Below, piece by piece: positions 1 to 10,417 of a stretch of DNA of 51,828 nucleotides. The notes beneath the pieces were generated by a model that had not been told where the DNA came from, ran no database searches, and was given only the letters and a program-made list of their open reading frames with translations. The DNA lies in NCBI GenBank assembly GCA_016794665.1, contig JAEUHB010000380.1, positions 1 through 51,828 of the forward strand. The letters are read 5' to 3'. This DNA is from Opitutaceae bacterium. GTDB lineage: Bacteria > Verrucomicrobiota > Verrucomicrobiia > Opitutales > Opitutaceae. The position numbers and the translations under genes are program-made. Numbering within the stretch: position 1 is the first letter of the stretch; every line of letters begins with the position of its first letter.

Positions 1-116
1 TTTGGGATACAGCTAATGGTCGTCGCTCGTTCCTCTCGCGCCCATTTCAAGCGTTGACGGAGGAGGGCACGAAAGCCTTTGTTCACCGCTTCCCTTTTTC
101 CAACCGTATCGCGCGC

Positions 117-998
117 ATGTCCCGCGTCCTCCAATTCGCAACTCTCCTCGCCGCCTTTGCCGTCGGTGCGACACCCATGTTCGCCGAAGGCGGTGTCGAC
201 CCAAAGGCCGTCGAGATTGTGCCGGGTGTGACCAACAGCATGCTGACCGGCTGGACCATCTCCCTGCTGCTCGTCCTCCTTGTCCTCTGGCTCATTGGCA
301 AGCCCTCGATCATCCCATCTCGTGGACAGGCCGTAATTGAATCGCTTATCGAGGCGCTGCGCGGCATCTTCGAGCCCATCATCGGTAAGGCTGCTTTCCC
401 GACGGCGTTTCCCCTGCTGATCACGTTCTTTCTGTTTATTCTTTTCCACAACTGGATGGGCCTGCTCCCAGGTGTCGGGACGATGGGGTGGGGGCACAAC
501 GACGCTTCCGGACATTTCCACCTCACCCGTCCGCTGATTCGTCCGCACAATTCCGACTTCAATGGCACCATCGCGCTCGCGATCATCTCATTCGGCGCGT
601 GGTTAATCATCGTCCTCAAATACGCGGGCCCCGCCCTCATCATCAAAGACCTGTTCGGCAACAAGGCAGAGAAAAGCGAGACGCCCGGTTGGTTGTATCC
701 GGTCCTGTCCCTCGTCTTTCTGGTCGTCGGTTTCATCGAAGTTTTTTCGATCGTCATCCGGCCGTTCACGCTTTCGGTCCGCCTTTTCGGCAATGTCTTT
801 GGCGGTGAAAACCTACTCCATGGCACTGGGTTCTTCTTCGTTTTCTACTTCATGGAGCTGATGGTCGGTGTGATTCAGGCACTCGTCTTCACCCTCCTTA
901 CCTCCGTTTACATCGGACTCCTCTGCAACCACGAGGGTGGGGATCACGGCCACGCAGATGGACATGGCCACGATCACAAGGCGGACGCTCACCACTGA
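117..998 (+). CDS. atpB: ATP synthase F0 subunit a
   Basis: Membrane subunit a of the F1F0 ATP synthase, which provides the two half-channels that carry ions to and from the c-ring. The conserved RLFGN motif is present, with the essential arginine at about residue 222, inside the typical run of hydrophobic helices. The ATG at 117 gives 293 aa and a signal-like N-terminus (MSRVLQFATLLAAFAVGA); an in-frame TTG at 54 is less likely because it adds a charged leader in front of this segment. First gene of a complete atp operon, 77 bp before atpE. The last 20 residues are unusually rich in His and Asp, ending in DAHH. Identification is secure; the exact start is less so. Confidence 0.95.
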   Translation: MSRVLQFATLLAAFAVGATPMFAEGGVDPKAVEIVPGVTNSMLTGWTISLLLVLLVLWLIGKPSIIPSRGQAVIESLIEALRGIFEPIIGKAAFPTAFPLLITFFLFILFHNWMGLLPGVGTMGWGHNDASGHFHLTRPLIRPHNSDFNGTIALAIISFGAWLIIVLKYAGPALIIKDLFGNKAEKSETPGWLYPVLSLVFLVVGFIEVFSIVIRPFTLSVRLFGNVFGGENLLHGTGFFFVFYFMELMVGVIQALVFTLLTSVYIGLLCNHEGGDHGHADGHGHDHKADAHH

Positions 999-1075
999 AA
1001 CCAGAAATTTTTCACCGGGAGCGTGTCTCGCGTGCGCACGGTGGACCAACCAACAACCAGAAAGTAATCCAACCC

Positions 1076-1285
1076 ATGATCACCACAATCGCTGAAATTC
1101 AAGGCAGCATCACCAGCGCCTTCGGTCTCCTCGGCGCCGCAATCGGCGTCGGTCTCATCGGCCTCAAGGCCGCCGAAGCCGTCGGCCGCAATCCCGGCGC
1201 CTCCGGCAAGGTGCTTGTCCAAGCCATCATCGGCATGGCGCTCGCGGAAGGCCTCGGCATTCTCGCTTTGTTTCTCGGCAAGTAA
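1076..1285 (+). CDS. atpE: ATP synthase F0 subunit c
   Basis: Proteolipid c subunit, 69 aa, forming the rotor ring. Two transmembrane helices flank the polar loop GRNPGAS. The first helix has the small-residue packing run GAAIGVGLIG, and the second carries the ion-binding carboxylate Glu58 in ALAEGLGILA. Gly rather than Ser or Thr follows Glu58, and the Gln of the sodium-binding signature is absent from helix one, so proton coupling is the likelier reading (family knowledge, not proof). A lysine at position 31, near the end of helix one, is worth noting. It lies between atpB and atpF, and a strong hairpin follows the stop. Confidence 0.96.
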   Translation: MITTIAEIQGSITSAFGLLGAAIGVGLIGLKAAEAVGRNPGASGKVLVQAIIGMALAEGLGILALFLGK

Positions 1286-1300
1286 TCGTCCCGGTTTTCA

Positions 1301-1326
1301 GGCGGCGCGCCTTTGTTCGCGCCGCC
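1301..1326 (+). promoter_or_regulatory. Hairpin between atpE and atpF
   Basis: A perfect 9-bp GC stem, GGCGGCGCG at 1301-1309 paired with CGCGCCGCC at 1318-1326, encloses an 8-nt loop. There is no T tract after it, so it is not a classic terminator. It begins 15 nt after the atpE stop and ends 25 nt before the atpF ATG. Hairpins here can stabilise atpE mRNA or partly block read-through, which would help make many c subunits per complex; that role is inferred. Confidence 0.6.
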
Positions 1327-1351
1327 ATCACCCTTTTCTGCAATTCCTGCC

Positions 1352-1921
1352 ATGACGTTGCCACTCTTCCTCGCCGCCGCCGCGGAACAAGCCGCTCCCT
1401 CCGGCCCAATCGAGGGCCTTCGGCAAACCTTCGAGCATTTCGGCGTCGAGCCGAAATACATCATCTGGCAGCTCGTCAGCTTCGTCATCGTCTTGGTCGT
1501 CCTATACCGCTTCGGCATCAAGCCCGTCACGGCCACGATGGAGGAGCGCAACGCCAAGATTGCCGCCGGCATCAAGCACGCCGAGGAAATGCAGGCCAAG
1601 CTCGCGGCCGCGCAACAGGAGAGCTCGGTCATCGTCAAGAAGGCGAACGCCGAGGCTACACGCATCGTCGAGGATGCCCGCAAGAGCGCCAAGGACTTCC
1701 TGGATCGCCAGACGCAGGAGGCCACGGCCAAGGCCAATGATCTCATCACCAAGGCGCAGCAAGCCATCGAGCTTGAGCACAAGAAAATGCTCGCCGACGC
1801 CCGCACCGAAATCGCCCGCCTCGTCGTCACAACCACCGAGCGCGTCCTCGCCAAGAAACTCACCGACGCCGACCGCGCCGCCTACAACGACACCGCGAGC
1901 CGGGAGCTTACCAGCGTCTGA
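1352..1921 (+). CDS. atpF: ATP synthase F0 subunit b
   Basis: Peripheral stalk subunit b, 189 aa from the ATG at 1352. An earlier in-frame TTG at 1313 would begin inside the intergenic hairpin and is rejected. One N-terminal membrane helix (about residues 35-52, [19 protein letters not shown]) leads into a long charged, alanine-rich helix typical of the dimeric stalk. A short hydrophobic, alanine-rich stretch ([13 protein letters not shown]) precedes the helix. Only one b-type gene is present, so the stalk is presumably a b homodimer. It sits between atpE and atpH, 17 bp before the latter. Confidence 0.93.
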   Translation: MTLPLFLAAAAEQAAPSGPIEGLRQTFEHFGVEPKYIIWQLVSFVIVLVVLYRFGIKPVTATMEERNAKIAAGIKHAEEMQAKLAAAQQESSVIVKKANAEATRIVEDARKSAKDFLDRQTQEATAKANDLITKAQQAIELEHKKMLADARTEIARLVVTTTERVLAKKLTDADRAAYNDTASRELTSV

Positions 1922-1938
1922 GCCTGCCTTTTCCCGCG

Positions 1939-2334
1939 ATGGCATCTCGCTCCAAGCAAATCCAGCAGCTCGCCCGGCAGTTTTTCAAACTGAGCGTGGT
2001 GAACGGCGAACTCTCCGCCGAGCGCGTCGCGGGCGTCCTGGCCTACGTCGAGAAACACCGCCCCGCCCAGACCGTGCCGGTCCTCAAGGCCTACTCTCGC
2101 CTGGTCGCCGCTGAGATCGCCCGCGGTCAGGCAGTCATCGAGCACGCCGGCCCTGTCAGCGATGCCACGCTTGCCGACATCGCCGCGGCGATGACGAAGA
2201 AATACGGCCGTCGCGTCGCCAGCGTCGCGCGCCCCAACCGCACGTTGCTCGCCGGCCTGCGCGTCCGCGTCGGCGACGATGTCTACGAATCGTCCGTCTC
2301 GAGCCAGCTGGCGACCCTCGCCGCCGCTGTCTGA
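1939..2334 (+). CDS. atpH: ATP synthase F1 subunit delta, short form
   Basis: Delta (OSCP) subunit linking the peripheral stalk to the F1 head. Position between atpF and atpA plus the C-terminal block NRTLLAGLRVRVGDDVYESS, which matches the family signature (LLAG-x-R-x-GD-x-V-x-x-S), identify it. The protein is only 131 aa, while bacterial delta subunits are usually about 175-185 aa. Aligned by eye with the E. coli protein, the missing part is at the N-terminus, roughly the first 50-60 residues, which belong to the helical domain that contacts the alpha N-termini. The reading frame is intact and there is no room upstream for the missing part, because atpF ends 17 bp earlier. Confidence 0.85.
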   Translation: MASRSKQIQQLARQFFKLSVVNGELSAERVAGVLAYVEKHRPAQTVPVLKAYSRLVAAEIARGQAVIEHAGPVSDATLADIAAAMTKKYGRRVASVARPNRTLLAGLRVRVGDDVYESSVSSQLATLAAAV

Positions 2335-2373
2335 CCTTTTCTAATACACCTGATTCCCGAAACCCTTTCTCCG

Positions 2374-3900
2374 ATGAGCTCAGTCCTCGAACAAATCGAA
2401 CAGCAGATCGCCCGCCTCTCCGCCAAGGCCGTCAAGAAGAACACCGGCAACATCCGCACCGTGGCCGACGGCGTCGCCAAGATCGAGGGCCTTTCCGAGG
2501 TGATGTATAACGAGATGGTGCAGTTCCCCGGCGGGGCCATCGGCATCGCGCTCAACCTGGAGGAAGACGAGGTGGGCTGCGTCGTGCTCGGCGATATCTC
2601 TACGCTCAAGGAGGGCGACGAAGTCCATACCACCGGCAAGCTTCTCTCCGTGCCGGTGGGCAAATCGCTCCTCGGCCGCGCCGTCGACGCCCTCGGCAAC
2701 CCCGTCGACGGCAAGGGTCCCGTCGCCGCCAAGGAATTCTATCCTGTCGAGAAAATCGCGCCCGGCATCATCGTCCGCAAATCGGTCTCCCAGCCGCTCT
2801 TCACCGGCATCATGGCGATCGACTCCATGATTCCCATCGGCCGCGGCCAGCGCGAGCTCATCATCGGCGACCGCGGCACCGGCAAGACCACCATCGCGAT
2901 CGATACGATCATCAATAACGCGAAGATCAACAAGGTCGGCCTCGCCAGCGGTGATCCCAAGTTCCGCCCCGTCTATTCCATCTACGTCGCGGTCGGCCAA
3001 AAGAACTCCAACATTGTCCGCACCATCGCCGCCCTTGAGGCCGCCGGCGCGCTCGAGTTCACCATCATCGTCGCGGCACCCGCGGCCGACAACCCCGCCA
3101 ACCAATACATCGCGCCCTTCTCCGGCGCCGCGATGGGGGAGTGGTTCATGGAAAACGGCATGGACGCCCTGATCGTCTACGACGATCTCTCCAAGCACGC
3201 GGTCGCCTACCGCCAGATTTCGCTCATCCTCAAGCGCCCCTCCGGCCGCGAGGCCTATCCCGGCGACGTATTCTATCTTCACTCACGCCTTCTGGAGCGC
3301 TCCGCCCGCCTCGACGGCAAGGGTTCCCTGACCGCGTTGCCCATCATCGAGACGCAGGCCGGCGACGTGTCAGCCTACATCCCGACAAACGTCATCTCGA
3401 TCACCGACGGCCAGATCTTCCTCGAGACCGATCTCTTCAACCAAGGCATCCGCCCCGCCGTGTCCGTCGGCCTCTCGGTGTCGCGCGTCGGCTCAGCCGC
3501 GCAGATCAAGGCCACCAAGCAGGTCGGTGGAAAACTAAAGGGTGAGCTCGCCCAGTTCCGTGAACTCGCCGCCTTCGCGCAGTTCGGCTCCGACCTCGAC
3601 GCCAAGACCAAGGCCCAGCTCGAGCGCGGCGCTCGCATTGTCGAGCTCTTCAAGCAGCCCGCGTTCAGCCCCGTGCCGATCGAGCTGCAGGTCGCGATCC
3701 TCTTCGCGATGCAGAAGGGCGTCTTCGATGCCATCGACACCAAGAAGGTCGTCGCCGCCGCGCAATCGATGAAGGAGTTCTTCGCGACGCGCAAAGACGC
3801 CCTCCTCACCGAAATCCGCACCAAGGCCGCCCTCGACAAGGACCTCGAGGCCAAGCTCCAGGCCGCGTGCGACGAGTGGAAGGGTTCCTTCACCGCCTGA
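2374..3900 (+). CDS. atpA: ATP synthase F1 subunit alpha
   Basis: Non-catalytic nucleotide-binding subunit of the F1 hexamer, 508 aa, the usual family length. The Walker A motif GDRGTGKTT is at about residues 165-173. Further family blocks include [24 protein letters not shown] and the signature [17 protein letters not shown]. It sits 39 bp after atpH and 52 bp before atpG in the standard order. Nothing unusual was seen. Confidence 0.98.
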   Translation: MSSVLEQIEQQIARLSAKAVKKNTGNIRTVADGVAKIEGLSEVMYNEMVQFPGGAIGIALNLEEDEVGCVVLGDISTLKEGDEVHTTGKLLSVPVGKSLLGRAVDALGNPVDGKGPVAAKEFYPVEKIAPGIIVRKSVSQPLFTGIMAIDSMIPIGRGQRELIIGDRGTGKTTIAIDTIINNAKINKVGLASGDPKFRPVYSIYVAVGQKNSNIVRTIAALEAAGALEFTIIVAAPAADNPANQYIAPFSGAAMGEWFMENGMDALIVYDDLSKHAVAYRQISLILKRPSGREAYPGDVFYLHSRLLERSARLDGKGSLTALPIIETQAGDVSAYIPTNVISITDGQIFLETDLFNQGIRPAVSVGLSVSRVGSAAQIKATKQVGGKLKGELAQFRELAAFAQFGSDLDAKTKAQLERGARIVELFKQPAFSPVPIELQVAILFAMQKGVFDAIDTKKVVAAAQSMKEFFATRKDALLTEIRTKAALDKDLEAKLQAACDEWKGSFTA

Positions 3901-3952
3901 GTCACGGCGCGTATCCGCCATTCCCGCTCAGCGAAAATAATCCTCCTTCACC

Positions 3953-6300
<2,348 letters not shown>

Positions 6301-6305
6301 TCGCC

Positions 6306-6713
6306 ATGCCGCTCACGCTCGAGATCGTCACGCCTGACGCCCGCGTCTACACCGCCACGATCGACACCGTCGTCATCCCGACGGTCGAGGGCGAGGTCGG
6401 CATCTTGCCAGGCCACATCCCGCTGCTCGCTCAAGTCGAGCACGGCGAGCTGCGCGTGACCAAGGGCAGTGATAACCAGCTTCTGGCCGTAAGCGGCGGC
6501 TTCGTCGAGGTCGAGGGCGACCGCGTCCACGTTCTGGCCGAGCACGCGATTACCGAGGAAAAAATCGACGAGAAAGCCGTCGAGGAAGCCCTCAAGCGCG
6601 CCGAGCAAGAACTCGCCGAGGCCAAGGACATCGATCCTGCGCAATACGAGCGCCTGCAAAATCTCGTCCGCTACTCGGGCGTCCAACTCGGCCTCAAGCG
6701 CCGCCGCCGCTAA
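6306..6713 (+). CDS. atpC: ATP synthase F1 subunit epsilon
   Basis: Epsilon subunit at the foot of the central stalk, 135 aa. The N-terminal beta-sandwich (EIVTPDARVYTATIDTVVIPTVEGEVGILPGH begins this fold) carries the conserved GEVGILPGHIPLL motif, and a C-terminal helical pair (VEEALKRAEQELAEAKD) of the kind that inhibits ATP hydrolysis is present. The protein ends in a basic run, KRRRR. Last gene of the atp operon, followed after 23 bp by a terminator. Confidence 0.95.
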   Translation: MPLTLEIVTPDARVYTATIDTVVIPTVEGEVGILPGHIPLLAQVEHGELRVTKGSDNQLLAVSGGFVEVEGDRVHVLAEHAITEEKIDEKAVEEALKRAEQELAEAKDIDPAQYERLQNLVRYSGVQLGLKRRRR

Positions 6714-6736
6714 CCACGCAAAACCGCAAGGGTCCG

Positions 6737-6764
6737 AGGCCCGTGTTTCCCACCGGGCCTTTTT
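6737..6764 (+). terminator. Intrinsic terminator after atpC
   Basis: AGGCCCGTG at 6737-6745 pairs with CACCGGGCCT at 6751-6760 (one bulged C) around a 5-nt loop, followed directly by a T run. The position 23 bp after the atpC stop fits termination of the atp operon and separates it from the feo genes. Confidence 0.8.
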
Positions 6765-6817
6765 CTTGCGACCCACCTGAAACCGAGTCTCATTTACGCC
6801 GTCTCGCCGCTCACCCC

Positions 6818-7069
6818 ATGACTTCATCCCCATCTCAACCGCAAATCCCGCTTTGCCAGCTCCCCGCCGGCGCGATGGGGCGTGTGCGCGAACTGAGTGG
6901 CGACGCAAGCTTCTGCCAGCGGGTGCGCGAGATGGGTTTCGGTGAATCGGCCTTCGTTACCAAGGTTGGCGGCAGCGGTCCTTTCATCTGCCAGGTCAAC
7001 GGCACGCGCATCGCCCTCAGCCACGCGGCCGCGATGGGCATCCTCGTCGAACAACTCGGCCGCCGCTGA
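6818..7069 (+). CDS. FeoA domain protein (first copy)
   Basis: Small cytoplasmic FeoA-type protein, 83 aa, with an SH3-like fold expected from the family. Recognised by LCQLPAGAMGRVRELSG, the block RVREMGFGESAFVTKVGGSGP and the closing ALSHAAAMGILVE. FeoA assists the FeoB ferrous iron transporter, probably by binding it. The ATG at 6818 is chosen because an upstream GTG at 6743 would start inside the atp terminator. It is followed 18 bp later by a second FeoA gene and then feoB, so all are probably one transcript. Confidence 0.85.
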   Translation: MTSSPSQPQIPLCQLPAGAMGRVRELSGDASFCQRVREMGFGESAFVTKVGGSGPFICQVNGTRIALSHAAAMGILVEQLGRR

Positions 7070-7087
7070 AATCGCGGCCTCGTCGCG

Positions 7088-7315
7088 ATGAAACTTTCCG
7101 AACTGGCGATCGGCGCCACCGCCGTCGTCCGCGAATTTCCCAAGGCGGGCGCGGCCTTCCTGCGCTTGCGTGAGATGGGCCTCGTCGCCGGCACGCGCGT
7201 CACGCTCATCCGCACCGCCCCGCTCGGCGATCCTTTGGAAATCAAGGTCCGCGGCTACCACCTCACGCTCCGCAAATCCGAGGCCGAGCACGTGCTCGTC
7301 GATCCCGCCGCCTGA
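7088..7315 (+). CDS. feoA: FeoA domain protein (second copy)
   Basis: Second FeoA-type protein, 75 aa. It reads MKLSELAIGATAVV, then FLRLREMGLVAGTRVTLIRTAPLGDP and ends LRKSEAEHVLVD, very close to standard FeoA. This copy is nearer the textbook form than the first and sits 2 bp before feoB, so it is the more likely direct FeoB partner. The two copies are clearly different in sequence, so this is not a recent tandem duplication. Confidence 0.92.
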   Translation: MKLSELAIGATAVVREFPKAGAAFLRLREMGLVAGTRVTLIRTAPLGDPLEIKVRGYHLTLRKSEAEHVLVDPAA

Positions 7316-7317
7316 GC

Positions 7318-9447
7318 ATGGCGTTGCCCGCGCACATTTCCTCCGGCGTCTCGGCGGCACCCTCGCGCACGCCGGTCTACGCGCTCGTCGGCAATCCGAA
7401 CTGCGGCAAGAGCACGCTCTTCAACGCGCTGACCGGCCTGAAACAAAAAGTCGGCAACTATCCCGGCGTCACCGTCGAAAAGAAAATCGGCACCGCCTAC
7501 TCGCAGCATGGCCAGCCGATCACCGTGATCGATCTGCCGGGCGCGTATTCCCTGGCGGCGCGCTCGCCCGACGAAGCCGTCACACGCGACGTGCTGCTCG
7601 GCCGCCGCGCCGACACGCCGCAGCCCGATCGCATTCTCTGCATCGTCGATGCGACAAACCTCGAGCGAAACCTCTACCTCGTCCACCAGATCCTCGATCT
7701 CGGGCGGCCGGTGATTCTCGTCCTCAACATGATGGACGTCGCTGCCGCCGCCGGACTCGACGTGCGTGCGGGGCGTCTGGAACGCGAGCTCGGCATCCCC
7801 GTGATTCCCTGCGAGGCCGTCAACGGCAAGGGCCTCATCGAGCTCAAGCTCGCCATGAGCCGCGCTGATCTGCCGCTGTCACGCCACGCCTGGGACATCC
7901 CCGCGCCGATCGCGCCCGCCGTCGCCGAGCTGCAGGCCTCGCTCACCGCCAACGATCGCAAGCCTCCGCTCATCGCGCGCGCCGAGGCGCTCCTGCTCCT
8001 CACCGATCAGGACTCCGTGCGCGTCGCCGGCTCCACGCCGCTCAGCGCGCGCACGACGGAAATTCTCCAGGGGTGGCAGAAGCGCTGGGAAGGGGAGGGG
8101 ACCGACTGGGCCGGCACCCTCGTCAACTCACGCTACGATGTGATCGGGCGCATCGCGGCGGAGGCCGTCACCCGCGCCGGCCACACCGGACCCACGGCAT
8201 CCGACAAAATCGACGCCGTCGCCACGCATCCGATCTGGGGCTGGATGATTCTCGGCGCGGTGATGACACTGCTGTTCCTCAGCATCTTCACGCTCGCGGA
8301 ATACCCGATGGGCTTCATCGAGGACGGCATCGCATCCCTGTCCGACTGGGTGAAAAAGGACTCCGGCCTGCCTGATGGCGACCTGCGCGACTTGATCACG
8401 GATGGTGCGATCGCGGGCGTGGGCGGCGTGATCGTGTTTCTCCCGCAGATTCTGATTTTGTTCTTCTTCATCGGGCTGCTCGAAAGCACCGGCTACATGG
8501 CTCGCGCCGCCTTCATCATGGATCGCCTGATGAGCCGGGTCGGGCTCAACGGCAAAAGCTTCATCCCGCTCCTCAGTTCCTACGCCTGCGCCATCCCCGG
8601 CATCATGGCGACGCGCACGATTGAGGATCAGAAGGACCGGCTCGTCACGATCCTCGTCGCGCCGCTCATGAGCTGCTCGGCGCGCCTGCCCGTCTACCTG
8701 CTCATGATCGCCGCGCTCGTGCCGGGCGATCGCGTGCCGGTGGCCACCAAGGTCGGCGTGATGATCCTCATGTATGCCCTCGGCACCTTCGGCGCCTTCG
8801 GCTTCGCGTGGCTCTTCAAGCGCACGCTCCTCAAGGGCGCGCCGCCCGTGATGATCATGGAGCTGCCGCCGTATCGGCTGCCCGGACTCAAGGACGTCGC
8901 GCTGCACATGCTCGAGCGCGCGTGGATCTTCCTCCGCCGCGCCGGCACCGTCATCCTCGGCATCAGCATCGTGCTGTGGTTCCTCGCGGCGTATCCCAAG
9001 GCCCCCGAGGGCGCGACGCCGCAGCAGCAGCTGGCGCAGAGCTTCGCGGGTCGCGCCGGCCACGCGCTGGAGCCCGCGATCGCGCCGCTCGGCTTCGACT
9101 GGCAGATCGGCATCGGCCTCATCTCCTCGTTTGCCGCGCGCGAGGTGTTCGTCTCGACGATGGGCGTCGTCTTCAACGCCGAGTCCAAGGACGACGACAC
9201 CACGCCCCTGCGCCAGGCCCTGCTGGCCACCAAGTGGCCCGACGGCCGGCCGCTCTTCACGCCGCTCGTCTGCTTCACGCTGATGATCTTCTACGTGTTC
9301 GCGATGCAGTGCGTGAGCACCGTCGCGATCGTGCGCCGCGAGACCAACTCCTGGCGCTGGCCGCTGTTCCAGATCGCCTACCAGACTGGCACCGCGTGGA
9401 TTTTGTCCTTCATTGTGTATCAAGCCGGCCGCGCGCTGGGCTTCTGA
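7318..9447 (+). CDS. feoB: Ferrous iron transport protein B
   Basis: Inner-membrane Fe(II) transporter, 709 aa. The N-terminal G domain has G1 GNPNCGKST (about residues 25-33), a G2 region PGVTVEKKIG, G3 DLPGAYSL and G4 NMMD. The C-terminal membrane part holds the two Gate regions, with the conserved stretches ESTGYMARAAFIMDRLM and the Cys-containing LLSSYACAIPGIMATRTIED and APLMSCSARLPVY, which line the proposed iron path. It overlaps no neighbour but starts 2 bp after feoA. No Fur box was recognised upstream of the operon by eye. Confidence 0.97.
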   Translation: MALPAHISSGVSAAPSRTPVYALVGNPNCGKSTLFNALTGLKQKVGNYPGVTVEKKIGTAYSQHGQPITVIDLPGAYSLAARSPDEAVTRDVLLGRRADTPQPDRILCIVDATNLERNLYLVHQILDLGRPVILVLNMMDVAAAAGLDVRAGRLERELGIPVIPCEAVNGKGLIELKLAMSRADLPLSRHAWDIPAPIAPAVAELQASLTANDRKPPLIARAEALLLLTDQDSVRVAGSTPLSARTTEILQGWQKRWEGEGTDWAGTLVNSRYDVIGRIAAEAVTRAGHTGPTASDKIDAVATHPIWGWMILGAVMTLLFLSIFTLAEYPMGFIEDGIASLSDWVKKDSGLPDGDLRDLITDGAIAGVGGVIVFLPQILILFFFIGLLESTGYMARAAFIMDRLMSRVGLNGKSFIPLLSSYACAIPGIMATRTIEDQKDRLVTILVAPLMSCSARLPVYLLMIAALVPGDRVPVATKVGVMILMYALGTFGAFGFAWLFKRTLLKGAPPVMIMELPPYRLPGLKDVALHMLERAWIFLRRAGTVILGISIVLWFLAAYPKAPEGATPQQQLAQSFAGRAGHALEPAIAPLGFDWQIGIGLISSFAAREVFVSTMGVVFNAESKDDDTTPLRQALLATKWPDGRPLFTPLVCFTLMIFYVFAMQCVSTVAIVRRETNSWRWPLFQIAYQTGTAWILSFIVYQAGRALGF

Positions 9448-9449
9448 TC

Positions 9450-9593
9450 ATGTCACCCGAAATCCAAACCGTCGCCGCCCTCGTGGTCGTCGCCCTCGCC
9501 GCCGGCTGGCTGGTGCGGCGCGCCTTCGCGCCCCGGAAAAACCCCGGCTGCGGCGGCGAATGCGGCTGCCCGACCGGCAAGCTCAAGCGTTGA
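9450..9593 (+). CDS. FeoB-associated Cys-rich membrane protein
   Basis: A 47-residue protein beginning 2 bp after the feoB stop. One transmembrane helix (AALVVVALAAGWLVRRAF) is followed by a short Cys cluster, NPGCGGECGCPTGK, with three cysteines in a CxxxCxC arrangement. Small single-helix Cys-rich proteins downstream of feoB are a known family (FeoB-associated, FeoC-position). A role in iron or redox sensing at the transporter is inferred from position only. Confidence 0.85.
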   Translation: MSPEIQTVAALVVVALAAGWLVRRAFAPRKNPGCGGECGCPTGKLKR

Positions 9594-9597
9594 CGAC

Positions 9598-9612
9598 CGC
9601 GCCTTCGGCGCG
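9598..9612 (+). terminator. Possible weak terminator after the feo operon
   Basis: CGCGCC at 9598-9603 pairs with GGCGCG at 9607-9612 around a 3-nt loop, followed by a pyrimidine-rich stretch with interrupted T runs. It lies 5 nt after the small Cys-rich gene. The T tract is poor, so attenuation rather than full termination is possible. Confidence 0.35.
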
Positions 9613-9630
9613 CTGCCTCTTTCTTCCCCC

Positions 9631-10416
9631 ATGGAAGTCCTCATCCGCGATTCCGCCGAGATCGGCTGCGTGCTCGGCGCCAAGATCATTGCCGGCGTCG
9701 TCCGCGAAAAACCCAACGCCGTGCTCGGCCTCGCCACCGGCCGCACGCCCCTGCGCCTCTACCAGGAGCTCATCCGCCTGCACCGCAACGAGGGCCTGAG
9801 CTTCCGGCACATCACGACCTTCAACCTCGACGAATACGTCGGCCTGGGGCCCGACCACGTGCAGTCCTACCGGTATTTCATGCAGGAAAATCTTTTCCGG
9901 CATATCGACATCGACCTCACGCGCACCCATGTGCCCAACGGCGTCGCCAAGGACCTGCACGCCGAATGCCGCTCCTACGAGGACCGCATCACCGCCGCCG
10001 GCGGCATCGACATCCAGCTCCTCGGCCTCGGCCGCAACGGCCACATCGGCTTCAACGAGCCCACCGGCTCGCTCCGCTCGCGCACGTGGATCAAGATTCT
10101 TTCCGAGCAGACGCTCCGCGACAACAGCGAGGTCTTCGGCTCGCTCGAGGCGATGCCCAAGCACGCCATCACGATGGGCGTCGGCACGATCCTCGACGCG
10201 CGGCGTTGTTTGCTCCTCGCGTTCGGCCCCGCCAAGGTCCGCGCCGTCGAGCACATGGTCGAGGGCCCGCTTTCCGCGATCTGCCCCGGCTCCGCGTTGC
10301 AACTGCACCCGCGCGCGACCGTGATCCTCGACGAGACGTCCGCCGCCGGCCTACGCTACGCCGATCACTACCGCTGGATCGACAAGCACAAGTTCGAGTG
10401 GCAGCGCCCGAAGTGA
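9631..10416 (+). CDS. nagB: Glucosamine-6-phosphate deaminase
   Basis: Converts glucosamine 6-phosphate to fructose 6-phosphate and ammonia, feeding amino sugars into glycolysis. The 261-aa length is normal. Family blocks are clear: LGLATGRTPLRLYQEL, TFNLDEYVGL (catalytic Asp-Glu region), SYRYFMQENLF and LLGLGRNGHIGFNEP. The start ATG at 9631 gives the expected N-terminus MEVLIRDSAE. No nagA lies beside it, so it is not in a classic nag operon, but amino sugars from the recycling locus further on could reach it. It converges with the MFS gene with one base between the stops. Confidence 0.95.
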   Translation: MEVLIRDSAEIGCVLGAKIIAGVVREKPNAVLGLATGRTPLRLYQELIRLHRNEGLSFRHITTFNLDEYVGLGPDHVQSYRYFMQENLFRHIDIDLTRTHVPNGVAKDLHAECRSYEDRITAAGGIDIQLLGLGRNGHIGFNEPTGSLRSRTWIKILSEQTLRDNSEVFGSLEAMPKHAITMGVGTILDARRCLLLAFGPAKVRAVEHMVEGPLSAICPGSALQLHPRATVILDETSAAGLRYADHYRWIDKHKFEWQRPK

Positions 10417-10417
10417 C

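Noticed and set aside
1..116. Possible end of an upstream gene, such as atpI, before atpB
   Set aside because: A stop codon at 14-16 could end an upstream frame, but only four codons are visible, so no gene can be assigned.
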